Assembly: GCA_922989275.2 (NCBI GenBank)
Contig: OV277861.1
Span: 49,763,623 to 49,827,622 of the forward strand
Origin: Gari tellinella
Taxonomy: Eukaryota > Mollusca > Bivalvia > Cardiida > Psammobiidae
Reading direction: 5' to 3'
DNA: 64,000 nt
Below, piece after piece: positions 47,801 through 56,981 of the stretch. The notes under the pieces were generated by a model. It was not told the origin of the DNA, did not search any database, and saw nothing but the letters and a program-made list of their open reading frames with translations. Position numbers and translations under genes: made by a program. The first letter of the stretch is position 1; each line of letters begins with the position of its first letter.

Positions 47801-50800
47801 CCTTTATCCTAGCAGATGGTCGCTGGAAACAGACTGAAAGTAACTCAAAATGCATCTTACCTTGGCGCATTCGGCTTTACTTTAAACCTGCTTAAAAGAC
47901 ATTTCCTCCGTCAATTGATGGAACCCCCTCCCCGTTTTTCTCACTAGGTGTGAACATACAGGTAACGCAGTAGTAAAGTGTAAAAAGCCAATGCATCCAA
48001 TCTCAAGCTGTCTAGAGAGGCCCTCACATACTCGCACTCAAGGGTTTTTTCAATGGGTTTTACTATCCAAACTTTCAAATTTAAGGTAAGGGCCTCACAT
48101 AAAACGTTTAGATGAGTATCCATAGACAAGATAGCAATAAGGAAAAAACTCGCACATTTTACCTGATTTGGTGTTACAACCGAATGAAAGAAATGTATTT
48201 AAGTACTCATCCGTCTGCAAAACTAAAACAAGCTAAAAGGTTTAAAGATATACCCTCAGTTCATTGATGAAGTCCCCCATTGTTCTCGTAAGGCGAGAAA
48301 ACGCATGCAGCATAAGCTGCCAGCGGGTATACCAATCTCAGTTTACCTCGTGAGGCCCAGATAGACTCATGCTCAAGAAGGCTTTCAATGGTTATTTCTA
48401 ACCAAATTATCAAATATAAAGGTACGGTCTCACGTGGGACGCTTCAATGGTTCTTTGCTACCGGCATGTCCACAAGACCCATGTTTTATGCAAGGAAATT
48501 ATCTGGCAAGGCGTTATGACCGGAGATGTCTTTAAAGGATATACCAACCCCGCAGAGCTATCCAAAAACTGTCCTCTAACGTCTGTTATTGTACACTTAC
48601 TGTTAATGTTCATTATTACAGGCGTGCAGTCCGTGCTGAGCAACATGTGTGCTAAATATCAATTTTAACTCTTTCATTCGAATACACGTAACCCTAAGTG
48701 CCCATTGGATAATGTTTGGGTCAAGACAAGACGCCGCTTAACGCAACTTCTGATCTATATTCACGCCGCTTAACGTGACTTCTGATCCATATTCAAACTG
48801 TTTAGCACTCTTATTGAAACAAAGGACTTAGTGGTTCTTCGCACACGATATTATTGAATCAGACGACAATTCAGCAAGATAAGGAATAACAAGCAAGTGT
48901 AACACGACCGCGGCAGTTTTCTAAAGAAAAGAACTCTGGGTTGAATTGAATACCGCTCACTTTAAAGTGGGCAACTTATTCTGATTGCACTGTGGTAAAT
49001 GATACCGCATAACCCAGTAATCTTACTGCACGATATGTCCGTGCAAAATTGAAAAACACATATGGAAATTATAGTTGTATACGTGTATTTCAATATTGTA
49101 GAAGTGGGTGGATTAGTTTGATATCATAAATTTACCGCAATCATTATTGACTCTGTGTTAGATTTTTAATAGAAATCTTCGAATTAGGTAAAGTCCGATA
49201 CAGTTACTCGTTCGCTTAAAAGTGTCCCATTACGTGAATAGCTATTAGAATATGTTCAAAGTGTATTCCTTGTTTCAATTTAAACTTCTTAGGTATACTC
49301 GCTCTAGATCTAGTTTATCTATTCTAAGTAAATTAACAATGAAAAGTATATAATTTATAAATAGGAAGACTGTTCTCGGTATTCAGCTACCTTTGGCTGA
49401 AAGTAACACCCCGAGGATGAGCTGTGACAGAGCAAAACGTTTTTAGGGCCAAATACCTGGTACCAAACCCCCGTACAGTGACACATCAATATGCCGTGCA
49501 GTGAAATTTCATTCACAACCAATATGCCGTACACTTGACACAAATTTGTTTTAATTCTATTCTTAAAAGTATGACCCAACAGTGTGGTATTAGTGAGTCA
49601 CAGGAATTATTATGAAAAGGATCGAATGTTTTATGAAAAGATTGTAGTCTGGATCGTTTTAAACAGTTGATATCATAAATTTTCGTCAGCAATCGTCGTT
49701 ATTTACCGGTACCAGGCAGCATATATATATGTTTTACGAGAGTTTCTCTAAATAAAACAGAAATGTTTTGACACCAGTGTATCCCAGAAACATCACGCTT
49801 TAAAACGGTATCATAGACATGTTAATCATATACATTTTATGCTATAAATCATGAAAAAACATACCTGAACTGCAGAGCGACCGGCTAACTCTCTCGACTC
49901 GCTGGTACCAATATCCTGTGTACGGGTATACACAGTGGTTTGATAGACTTAAGTGTTATAGAGACAATGAGTAACCCTTTAAAGAGACTCGCAACCAGAT
50001 ATAGCATTAAAATAGTATTTTGTAAATATATGTCAAACACTTTATAGTGTATATGCAAATGAGGCTTATATAAACGGGTAATAATTAGTTTAGGGTAAGT
50101 TATTATGTTTAAAAAATGCATTTCAGAAAAAAAAGCTCTGGTTGGATTCGAACCCGGGACCCGCCATGCGGGGAAAGACAGGCAAAATAAGGAAACAATT
50201 TAGCCGACTGAGCCAACGGACTATTCATTTATCTGTGATCGATTTAACGTACTTCAGTGTGCAGAGCCTGTTATCAATTCCTAGTTCGATGCTCACGTAT
50301 AAAGCGATAGAAAATATCTAAAAAACTAAGATTTGAAGACTTTTCTAGAATATGTATAAAGACTGATCATATTTTTCTAATGCCAGATGCACGATAATGC
50401 TACACATTTGGTTTTATTTGAGTATTTTCTTTTATTTTTGCAACTACACCATCTACTTGCGAGTCACTTTAACGACACTTAACATACTTTATCTGTCTAA
50501 CGTACATTCAACTGGCACGCTGTTACAGTGGAGAATCTGTTATTCTTTCCCGTTTAAACGCAAACGTACGCAAACGCAAAGCACTAAAACGTAGAAAAGA
50601 ACAACTTTTGGACAATTCTGACAATTCTTGTTTATCTTGGTGGCAAACAGTTTGGAGCATGATCAGACGCCGGGTTACCCGGCGTCTGATCTGGCTCCAA
50701 ACTGTTTGCACTGCAAATAATAGTTTTAGCGTAAACGCGTTTATTGGGAAAGAATAACAGATTCTCCGCTGTACGTAGATCTGATACTACTTCGAGTAGT

Positions 50801-53587
50801 ACTGCTACTTCTAGTACTACTACGTCATCTAGTACTGATACCACTACTACTTCTTTTAATACTTCTACTACTTTAAAGTTAAACCATATTATTATTCTAC
50901 ATTGATTACGTTATAAGTTATATAAATCACTCGATGAATCGAATGGTGGCCTATATGGTCCTATAGCTCATTTATTGGGTTTAGGTCTTTAAAATCAATA
51001 TATCAGCATTTGACTGTTCGAACTTGTTCAAACTTGTAGATAAGATAATATCAGTTTTATTTACAAAAAATATCGAGCTACTATTATTACTGAATGTCCT
51101 TATACGAGTTTTCTTTCACTTATTACTTCACAAATACTAGTTTTAGGCATTTAATTTATTACTCAACTCCAATTTAATCAATCATGAATATGTAGAATAA
51201 GACTTACTTTCTATATTCTAGATAGCAGATGGTAGCTTAAAGCAGGATGCAAGTAAAGCAGAATGCGCCGTAAGGCGTATTCTGCTTTACTTTCAACCTG
51301 CTTTAAGGGTGTATGAAACTCATGAATTAGGAAAAAATCCTAAGTATATGAAAACACTCTATGATGGTTTTGTATTGAAGAGCTATTTAAGGTGGTTCGA
51401 CAGCGGGCGGGCCGCATTTCGAGTTCCGGAAATGCTGATGACTTTCACCTGATCTTTGCGGCACGTGCTTATAGTAGAAAATGTAGTTAAAGAAAAGTTT
51501 GAACTGCTTCAGTGTCTTCTCTGTTAGCGCAGTTGATACGGTGATTGACTTGCAATCCAAATGTTCTAGGTTCGACTCCCACTCGCTTCAAAACTTTTTT
51601 TAACAAATTGTCCGATTTTAGTGACTAGTCAATCCATAACGCAGTGATCAAAGGACAGGCTATGTTTAGTCACGTAATAATGAATAATATCAGATGCAAG
51701 TATAGTCACGTGACAGCTAAATTTGTGAGGATTATAGCCTATATGACAGATGGCAGCTTAACAAAGGACAAAGGTAATGCTAAAAGATAGATCCTAAAGG
51801 AGCTTTTATGCATTACTTTTGTTATGCATTAAACAGCCACTTGCCTTTAAAGATCTACAGGCTACCGTATTCAATGGTCCCTTATTACAGGTTTGACTTA
51901 AGGTATTATTTAGAGCTGACGGCATTTTAAAGTTGAACTCAAGGGAGGTTACTCGTTTTGTGTTAACATTTTGTCAGAATTTCAGGAAATCATGTATAAA
52001 ATGCAAATTCCACTGTAGATTTTCATTAAATTTGTGTGACTAGTAGAATTAAGTTATATTTATCTAATAAGAGTAAAAGTAGTGTATGTTAAACAGCTAG
52101 ATTTTTTGTAATTTGAGATTTTCAGAATTTGACTTTTTTAAAATATTGATATTTCCAGAAAATATGTTATGAAATACTTTTGTTTGCCCACTATCTTATA
52201 GTCTATGTACAGTTTACTTGAATGTACAGAAATTATTGAGTTATATCATTTTATAAAGAAATTATTCCTGTTTATTAAAAAAGGAGCTTTTCTCGACAAA
52301 AGGTCCTCTCAGAAAAAATCGGCACTGTAACTTCTTTTTATATTAACGATTTTTCACTCTCCATATGGTATATTTCAATTTAATCAAGGTTTCAAAGAAT
52401 TCTGACACAGAATAAGCTGACCCGCGAACCACCTTAAGATGAATAAAAAAATTAGTAAAAGTGTACATTTTGGTGAACAACATTTGACTCTACGGCCATG
52501 TAAAATTTACCCCGCCCACTTTTCTTATTTTGTCCTTTTCAAACAGCCCGCTTCAATAAAATCCATTTCAAATGAAAACAAATATGATAATTTGGTTTTG
52601 TGTTATTTATTTCTTGTCTATGGTAGTATTTCTTCTTACAAAAACTGATTTAAGAGAAAACAGGCACCAAATGTGAAATAGTTATAAAGCTCTAAATATC
52701 ATAGATATGGTACTTTTTTGTAAATTTTGTAAAGGGAGATAACTCTTTTTACTTTAATAACTCAACATTTTCAACACTGACCTTTCAATTTCTTTCATAT
52801 TTTGATCTGCCTTAGCATGGGCTTTCATCTGGTAGAATATAAGAAAAAGTTTAATAACAGAACTATAATTTCATTTTCAAACTTTTTTACATAAAATAAA
52901 ATATTTAATAAAATGATGCGCTATACAAAGCATATTTCTGATATTCAAGGATCCATATTGTTCAAACCTTGTGCCTGCTTTGTCTAAATTTGGTTTCTAT
53001 ATGTGAACATACTACCATATACATGAAATAAATAATGAAAACCCAAATTACCATGTTTGTTTTGTTTTGAATAGATTTTACTGAAGCTGGTACTCTGAAT
53101 GGGTAAAATTAAAAAAAAGTCCTAATTTGACATACCTTTTTCAAATCTCTGTAGCTTAGAAGAAAGGACACCACCATATGTTTTTGTTCATCTTTTTATT
53201 CATCATAAACAGTTCTTCCAAAAAACAGTGATAGAAAAAAAGTTTAATACTTTGAAAAATTCGCTTATGGGTTTGATACACCCTTAAGTGGTCACCTTTC
53301 TTCAAAACTAGAATCAGGCAATGGAGTAAAGGATTAAATATATATGCTGTGTTTTTTCCGCTGCAGGATTATTCAATGGATTGTTATTTTCGCCAGTTAT
53401 GGATAGACAAACGCCTTGCTATCAACATTACCTTACCAAACGTTTCGCTCAACATAAAGGTCCTGGAAAAACTATGGTATCCAGACACTATATTCCTGAA
53501 TGGCGGCAAATCGTATGTCCATACCGTACCCATGCCTAATAAATTCGTCCGTATAAATAAAGATGGGACAGTTCTATACTCACAAAG
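41731..53587 (+). CDS. GABA-A-receptor-like cys-loop ion channel subunit, three exons, partial
   Basis: A ligand-gated anion channel subunit of the plasma membrane is the likely product. Exons are 41731-41840 (110 bp), 43410-43477 (68 bp) and 53367-53587 (221 bp), all with GT-AG borders and matching phases. The 68 and 221 bp sizes equal conserved exons of animal GABA-A receptor genes (family knowledge). The protein reads ...LLHGYDRRLRPGFGE, KTDILVRSMGPVSERSMDYS, YFRQLWIDKRLA, then WYPDTIFLNGGKSYVH and PMPNKFVRINKDGTVLY. These are loop D (FRQLW), loop A (WxPDTxF) and loop E of the extracellular domain. Phe-Arg in loop D and Arg in NKFVRI suggest an alpha/GRD-like complementary-face subunit, but I cannot separate alpha, gamma or GRD types. 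Signal peptide, cys-loop and TM1-4 exons are not seen; they should lie upstream of 41731 and beyond 64000. Confidence 0.88.
42054..42262. mobile_element. MITE-G copy in channel-gene intron
   Basis: It is full-length: CCTCTCTATTACGACCAC, core AGATCCTGTAGGAGCT, then GTGGTCGTAATAGAAAGG. Confidence 0.85.
42272..42442. repeat. Diverged MITE-G copy
   Basis: TCTCTTTTACGACCACTG at the left, AGACAGGCGATAGCTTAAAG inside, TATAGAGAGGTTTTAATGT at the right. The core is decayed. Confidence 0.7.
42720..43160. repeat. Degenerate minisatellite, unit about 20 bp
   Basis: Variants of AGTGTAGCACTGATGACAAA recur about 20 times with much divergence. It is read-through on the minus strand in several frames, which gives spurious ORFs. 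Confidence 0.75.
43150..43343. repeat. MITE-A copy, 66 bp before a channel exon
   Basis: Core ATAATGCGCCTTAAGGTGCG, right end AAGGCTATGAGGTAATTGGT; the left terminus is missing. Confidence 0.8.
43410..43477 (+). CDS. GABA-A-like receptor 68-bp exon
   Basis: The acceptor is ATGTTTTCAG and the donor is ATG|GTGAGA. It encodes (E)KPLVIKTDILVRSMGPVSER and SM. The length of exactly 68 bp and the TDI-V-S-GPVS pattern are characteristic of GABA-A receptor genes. Confidence 0.9.
43545..43742 (+). repeat. Dispersed repeat R copy
   Basis: ATGGCATTTGCACTCAACTC, AGAAGCTCTTGAGCTATG and CAGGGGGACATAGAGTTT match the other R copies. Confidence 0.75.
43755..43898. repeat. MITE-C copy, left part lost
   Basis: GCAAACAGTTTGGATCCTGG to AAAATTGATGTCATTTGG, ending GTGGAGTTAA. 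Confidence 0.75.
43985..44850. repeat. TGTTCTATGATT-type imperfect tandem repeats
   Basis: TGTTCTATGA(T/C)(T/G)GTG units occur at 43985-44120, 44340-44420 and 44660-44850, interrupted by a MITE-E (44445-44657) and unique sequence. Confidence 0.75.
44445..44657. mobile_element. MITE-E copy 6, core partly deleted
   Basis: Ends GGGGCCCGTTTCATAAAACT and TTTTCTGAAATGGGTCC; the central hairpin is shortened to ATCTCTTGAGAT. Confidence 0.83.
45169..45355. repeat. Diverged MITE-F copy
   Basis: GAGGAAACTCGATACTTCAA, core AAAACATGGATAAGCCGCGT and AACGCGAGTTCGGACTATTG are recognisable; both termini are decayed. Confidence 0.75.
45524..45739. mobile_element. MITE-C copy, full length
   Basis: TTAACCCTTTAACTGC to GCAGTGAAGGGGTTAA; core GACGCCGCGTAACGCGGCGTC. 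Confidence 0.88.
46026..46300 (+). repeat. Left terminal inverted repeat of the CACTGTG element
   Basis: It pairs with 49680-49937. Landmarks shared by both arms are GGATATTGGTACCA, CGCTCTGCAGT-CAGGTATG, GAGAAACTCTCGTAA and CTGCCTGGTACCGGTAAATA. Confidence 0.85.
46591..46857 (+). CDS. C2H2 zinc-finger ORF inside a TIR element, C-terminus replaced by repeat
   Basis: An acceptor-like TTTGTTTTTTACAG (to 46587) precedes ATG at 46591. The ORF starts MDLYKCTYCKKQLPAFREVI and holds one C2H2 finger, C-x2-C-x12-H-x4-H, within the first 30 residues. A Cys-rich stretch follows (RGCSAKVCNFKIIPEQC) and then VITIIDETEKIHLSK. From about 46808 the frame runs into the Helitron-like repeat, so the last ~16 residues are repeat sequence and the gene is probably truncated. 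A matching 5' non-coding exon may end at 46109 (GCAG|GTATG), a site present in both arms of the element. I do not recognise the protein; it could be a transposon accessory or DNA-binding protein. Confidence 0.5.
   Translation: MDLYKCTYCKKQLPAFREVISHLIERHGCQELKYLRQRGCSAKVCNFKIIPEQCRKEGRVITIIDETEKIHLSKFRFRNLCLGFEKCP
46808..47731 (-). mobile_element. Helitron-like tandem-repeat element, reversed and truncated copy
   Basis: The right edge carries the same terminus as the element at 58313, inverted (GGCGAGCTTTGTTGTCTCTC then GACAACTCTTGTT). Inside are about five diverged units with TGACCTTGACC and GTTTAGGTTTCGAAA. Its far end stops inside the zinc-finger ORF. Confidence 0.8.
47755..47905. repeat. 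Decayed MITE-A copy inside the CACTGTG element
   Basis: TTTTATACAGTAATGAAGAT, core CAAAATGCATCTTACCTTGG and TTCGGCTTTACTTTAAACC. Confidence 0.65.
48665..48890. repeat. MITE-C copy with duplicated core half
   Basis: CGCCGCTTAACG-(A/T)GACTTCTGATC-ATATTCA type sequence occurs twice in tandem within 48730-48800; the right arm has GAATCAGACGACAATTCAGC. Confidence 0.7.
49680..49937 (-). repeat. Right terminal inverted repeat of the CACTGTG element
   Basis: It is the reverse complement of the left arm; the terminal 35 bp are identical, and inner parts differ by substitutions and small indels. Confidence 0.85.
49985..50465 (-). mobile_element. MITE-T copy 1 with tRNA-like core
   Basis: About 480 bp between inverted ends GACTCGCAACCAGAT and its complement (ATCTACTTGCGAGTC). 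It is an inverted copy of 62003-62520. The middle (50139-50222, minus strand) holds GTTGGCTCAGTCGGCTAA (A-box-like) and CCCGGGTTCGAATCC (B-box-like). Confidence 0.75.
50139..50222 (-). repeat. tRNA-like sequence in MITE-T copy 1
   Basis: It has A- and B-box-like motifs with GCCTGTCTTTCCCCGCATGG between. It does not form standard acceptor or anticodon stems, so it is not called as a tRNA gene. Confidence 0.5.
50524..50773. mobile_element. MITE-D copy 2 (opposite orientation)
   Basis: The length is 250 bp like copy 1, with the same TIRs and core. A decayed TAC/TACTTC microsatellite follows to about 50875. Confidence 0.9.
51391..52433. mobile_element. 1043-bp TTAA-flanked element inside the 1977-bp element
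   Basis: TTAA flanks both sides (51387-51390, 52434-52437). The ends are GGTGGTTCG and CGAACCACC, extended by GCGGG/CCCGC. The interior carries a tRNA-like stretch (51520-51592) and a palindrome at 51740-51850 with AAAGGTAATGC arms. No transposase is seen. Confidence 0.8.
51520..51592 (+). repeat. Degenerate tRNA-like sequence
   Basis: An A-box-like TTAGCGCAGTTGAT and a B-box-like GGTTCGACTCC are correctly spaced, with TTGCAAT between. The acceptor stem does not pair, so a working tRNA is unlikely; a tRNA-derived SINE head is more likely. Confidence 0.45.
53367..53587 (+). CDS. GABA-A-like receptor 221-bp exon, loops D, A and E
   Basis: The acceptor is TTTTTTCCGCTGCAG and the donor is AG|GTAATT. 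It is exactly 221 bp and encodes DYSMDCYFRQLWIDKRLAIN through GTVLYSQR. INITLPNVS carries an N-glycosylation sequon. The next expected exon (83 bp, start of the cys-loop) is not visible before 64000. Confidence 0.93.
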
Positions 53588-54143
53588 GTAATTGTACTTT
53601 TGCTTACGATCTTTCTCTAATTTTTATCAGTTTGAAGCTAATGGCATTCGCTTTTATTTTCGACTTTTATTTCGATTTGTCTTTCAATATATGGGCATGA
53701 AGGTTGTTTTCTGTTCAGTAATAGCATTGTTAGATGTTTTATTTACATGGTTATCAATTAAATGGAGCCACAAGCATATATACGTTTGTAAATGTGATTA
53801 CCAATTTGTAATAAATAGACATTTTACTTAATTGTAACATTTGGTAACATGATATAGACATATTTTCCCCAGGAAAGAGTACATATTCATGCCAGACAGA
53901 TTCTATTAGAAAATAGTACAACATTATGTACGGTAGTAGATCATGTTAAAGTTGGCGTCTTCATAGACAACCTTCTTAATATATGACCTTATACCTCGTA
54001 ATTGTAAGCATAACCACAGTCCACATTCGTCCCATGCCTTTGACAGCAGAAGCCAGTTTTCGTTTGACAAATTGTAAAATAGATGTTTTACTGTATATTT
54101 GTATACATTTATTTGTCTACTATCTTTAGAGATGGTGCTGACA

Positions 54144-54373
54144 TTAACCCATTTACGCACAGTGGAGTCTTCCATGCTTATATATTGGATTAGTCCATTT
54201 TTTATCAAGGGGATGGCTGGTCAACATTTTCATTTTTCATATTGTTTTATATTGAAAATCCTATCAGCAAACAATGTAGACTCTGATCAGACGCCGCATA
54301 ATGCGGCGTCTGATCGGAGTCTACACTGTTTGCCTATGTCCCATATATGGGATCGTGGGCACAAATGGGTTAA
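54144..54373. mobile_element. MITE-B copy 3
   Basis: TTAACCCATTTACGCACAGT to GGGCACAAATGGGTTAA; core CGCCGCATAATGCGGCG. Confidence 0.9.
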
Positions 54374-54459
54374 ACTGTTTTTCAATGCTTTCCTTGTCCT
54401 TTGAATCTCAAAGCTCTTATTGCTTGGTTAGTGAAACTCTTTATTTACTATCACTAAAT

Positions 54460-54842
54460 TGAATCAATCATAAGGTGTTTAATGCAGGTGTCACCTGTAT
54501 TTCATACAATCAACTAGCCGAGGGGTAAAGCACCCGCTTACGACGTCAGGGGTTGTGAGTTCGACCCCCCGCCGGACCAAGTCCTTCGGATGAGACTTTA
54601 TAAACCGAGGTCCGATGTATGAGTGCTTTACAATTGGCATATAAAAGAACAAGAGAACCCTTTCGATAATAAGAGTAGGGCATCGCGCCCGGGTTCTCTG
54701 TATCCGCCCCCTTCTCTCTGGGGCGTCCAATTAGCCCATAGATTGCAAAAACGGACGTTAAAAACAAATAAATAAATAAAATAAATAAATACAATCAGTT
54801 ATCTTTCTTTTCAATGATCTTTATAGAGAGGGTTTACTGTAG
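54460..54842. repeat. MITE-G copy interrupted by SINE
   Basis: The left part, GCAGGTGTCACCTGTATTTC, and the right part, CTTTATAGAGAGGGTTTACT, match MITE-G arms and are separated only by the SINE. Confidence 0.75.
54516..54788 (+). mobile_element. tRNA-derived SINE inserted in a MITE-G
   Basis: The head has GCCGAGGGGTAAAGCACCCG and a B-box-like GAGTTCGACCCC. The body includes TCTCTGTATCCGCCCCCTTC and CATAGATTGCAAAAACGGAC. The tail is (AAAT)n. It splits a MITE-G (54460-54842), and ATACAATCA is present on both sides as a target duplication. Confidence 0.8.
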
Positions 54843-55010
54843 TATGGTATTGGTAAAAACAAAGCATCTCAACACTGTCTTGATCTGATAAAAAATAAGA
54901 TTATACTATTTTCTTTATAAATTGGTGTTGGTTCTACAGAGACTACAAATCATGTCTGCTTAAACAGCCAGAGGAATAACGTCACTATACTTAACCCTTT
55001 AACTGCTCTT

Positions 55011-55218
55011 ACAATAAAACCTCTTTATTATGACCATTAAGTTGTGTTGGTTATTAAGAATTAACGACAGGTGACTGCTTAAAGCAAGGTGACAGTAAAA
55101 CAGAAAGCTCCTTCAGGAGCTTTCTGTTTTACTGTCACCTTGTTTCAAGCTGTCACCTGTATTTCATACAATCAATTAGCCTTCCTTTTAGTAGTCGTTA
55201 TAGAGATGTTTTACTGTA
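55011..55218. mobile_element. MITE-G copy, perfect hairpin
   Basis: It opens ACAATAAAACCTCTTTATTA and ends TAGAGATGTTTTACTGTA. The core hairpin is AGCTCCTTCAGGAGCT. Confidence 0.88.
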
Positions 55219-55329
55219 TTACACAATGGACCGTCTCATAAAGTCACTGCTTGAAAATATTCAGCTTAGACTATTTCAGTTTTGTATTGATAAAAATTAT
55301 ATATTTTAGCGTTTTATACTTTAGTGAAA

Positions 55330-55445
55330 ATAAAATTGTGTCAAATAGTTTGGATTCTGATCAAACGCCGCGCAACGCGGCGTCTGATCAGAATCCAAAT
55401 TGTTTGTTAATGTCAGTGTTTTCTGGCATGGCAGTCACAGGGTTA
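55330..55445. repeat. MITE-C core copy
   Basis: TCAAATAGTTTGGATTCTGA...CAGAATCCAAATTGTTTG with the CGCCGCGCAACGCGGCG centre; a short right arm ends GGCAGTCACAGGGTTA. Confidence 0.78.
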
Positions 55446-55488
55446 GTATCTAAACTACTGCTCGTCTAGTATATCTCTTGTATCACTT

Positions 55489-55717
55489 TTAACCCATTTG
55501 CACCCAGTGGATTCTTCCATGCTTATATATAGGATTAGTTCATTTTTTATCAAAGGGATGCCTGGTCAAAATTTTCCTTTTCCTTTTGTTTTATATTGAA
55601 ATTCCTATCAGCAAACATTGTAGACTCTGATCAGACATCGCATAATGCGGCGTCTGATCAGAGTCTACACAATTTGCCTATGCCCCATATTTGGGATCGT
55701 GGGCACAAATGGGTTAA
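55489..55717. mobile_element. MITE-B copy 4
   Basis: TTAACCCATTTGCACCCAGT to GGGCACAAATGGGTTAA; core GATCAGACATCGCATAATGC. Confidence 0.9.
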
Positions 55718-55784
55718 GATGGTCAAAAACGACAAGTCAAAGGATTTCATCCTTTGTATAATATAACTATGACATGACATTTAA

Positions 55785-55995
55785 ACCCTTTCACTCTTGA
55801 TTACGTCATAAATTGCATTTGCAAACAGTTTTGATCCTGACCAGACTCCTTGTTACGCGGCGTATGATCAGGACCAAAACTGTCTGTCACTTGTTTTGTA
55901 ATAACGTCAGTTATACTGCCTTAAATCTAACTTTGAAACGATATTGCAAACACCAATATTGAAGCAGACGACAATATATATGTGAATGGGTAAAC
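55785..55995. mobile_element. MITE-C variant copy
   Basis: AAACCCTTTCACTCTTGATT to ATGTGAATGGGTAAA; core GTTTTGATCCTGACCAGACT. Confidence 0.8.
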
Positions 55996-56182
55996 ATCTT
56001 ACTATAAATGTGACCATGATAGGGTTGCTGTTGTCTAATATAATTATAACACGACATTTAAAAACAAACAGGCTAGCCTCTGATTTAGTGCCGCACTGTT
56101 TTTTTCCACGTTTGGATTGACTGCATTACATTAAAAAACAAATGTTGACTGTGTTTAGGCCTACAGCTACGAGGTACAAATG

Positions 56183-56374
56183 TACAGTCAAACTTCGATA
56201 TCTCGAACTCGTTAAACTCGAACTATCCGATTGTTCGATGAACTACATTATTTCATGCTCGGCTAAGTCGAAAAACCCATATTTCAAAGTTAAAACGTGG
56301 CTTAGCCACGTTTTAACTTTGAAATACGGGTATGTTCGACAAAATCGACTTTGAGACATAGAAGTTCGACCGTA
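56183..56374. mobile_element. MITE-F copy
   Basis: Ends TACAGTCAAACTTCGATATC and GAAGTTCGACCGTA, with a perfect core AACGTGGCTTAGCCACGTT. Confidence 0.88.
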
Positions 56375-56424
56375 ATATATTAAGAATTTATGTCTATGAA
56401 GACGCCAAATCTTTAACTGTAAAC

Positions 56425-56551
56425 TCCTTCACTGCCATGCTAGACAACAATGCCTTGTGCAAACAGTTTGAACCCTGATCAGAAAACGAGTTAGCAGGCC
56501 TCTGATTAGGAGACAGACTGTTTAACACTTATTTAAATATCTTTTAAGTCA
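56425..56551. repeat. MITE-C left part, abutting a MITE-A
   Basis: CTCCTTCACTGCCATGCTAG, core GCAAACAGTTTGAACCCTGA; it is replaced by MITE-A at about 56552. Confidence 0.75.
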
Positions 56552-56789
56552 AATAGCCTGCTTCTAGTTTTGAAAATAGTTGATCACTTAAAGCGGATTG
56601 AATGTAAAGCAGAAAGCACCTTAAGGCACATTCTGCTTTACTTTCAGCCTGCTTTAAGCTATCATGTGCTAGAACGTAGAACATCTTTCCTATGATACAT
56701 ATTGATGACTGTTTAAACTGGAGCTAGTTTCCTTAGTGAATGATTACAATAGTGGCATTAAAAGGCGTATTTATGGTGTAATGGGTTAA
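56552..56789. mobile_element. MITE-A copy joined to a MITE-C
   Basis: AATAGCCTGCTTCTAGTTTT to TTATGGTGTAATGGGTTAA; the left TIR is lost at the junction with MITE-C. Confidence 0.8.
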
Positions 56790-56981
56790 GTTAAATAGCC
56801 GCATAAAATTACATTACAAACTTCAGAAATAGAAATAGACGAAACAAAAAATAAGCAGAATATATTATGACATTGGCTGTTCTAGACTGGTTTTTACGCC
56901 ATAATGGAAGTGAATGGAATGATAAATAATATTGTGTTAAGATCACTATAGACATTATTCTGTTGTCTTTCTTGTATGATG

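Larger units (their letters stand above)
46026..49937. mobile_element. 3.9-kb element with CACTGTG inverted ends and 5-bp target duplication
   Basis: The two ends are inverted copies. The first 35 bp (CACTGTGTATACCCG...) match exactly, and similarity continues, more diverged, for about 270 bp on each side (46026-46300 and 49680-49937). GTTTG flanks both sides (46021-46025, 49938-49942). A second inverted segment with TGTACGGCATATTG motifs lies at about 46440-46520 and 49440-49540. The interior holds the zinc-finger ORF, a reversed Helitron-like copy (46808-47731), a MITE-A relic and a MITE-C copy. No transposase ORF is visible, so it is non-autonomous. Ends starting CAC with 5-bp duplications fit Transib/RAG-like transposons; that assignment is inference. 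Confidence 0.75.
51307..53283. mobile_element. 1977-bp piggyBac-like non-autonomous element nested in MITE-A
   Basis: TTAA flanks both sides (51303-51306, 53284-53287). The ends are inverted: GGGTGTATGAAACTCAT at 51307 and ATGGGTTTGATACACCC ending at 53283, 15 of 17 positions matching. It has no long ORF and is AT-rich. It contains the 51391-52433 element. Confidence 0.85.
51148..53336. mobile_element. MITE-A copy split by nested TTAA elements
   Basis: The left part (51148-51306) carries the MITE-A palindrome and stops at CTTTAA. The right part resumes at 53284 with TTAAGTGGTCACC and the normal MITE-A end. The 1977 bp between are a separate element. Confidence 0.85.

Noticed and set aside
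50139..50222. A tRNA gene
   Set aside because: B-box-like TTCGAATCC is present, but the acceptor and anticodon stems do not form, and the sequence recurs inside a TIR element at 62286-62380.
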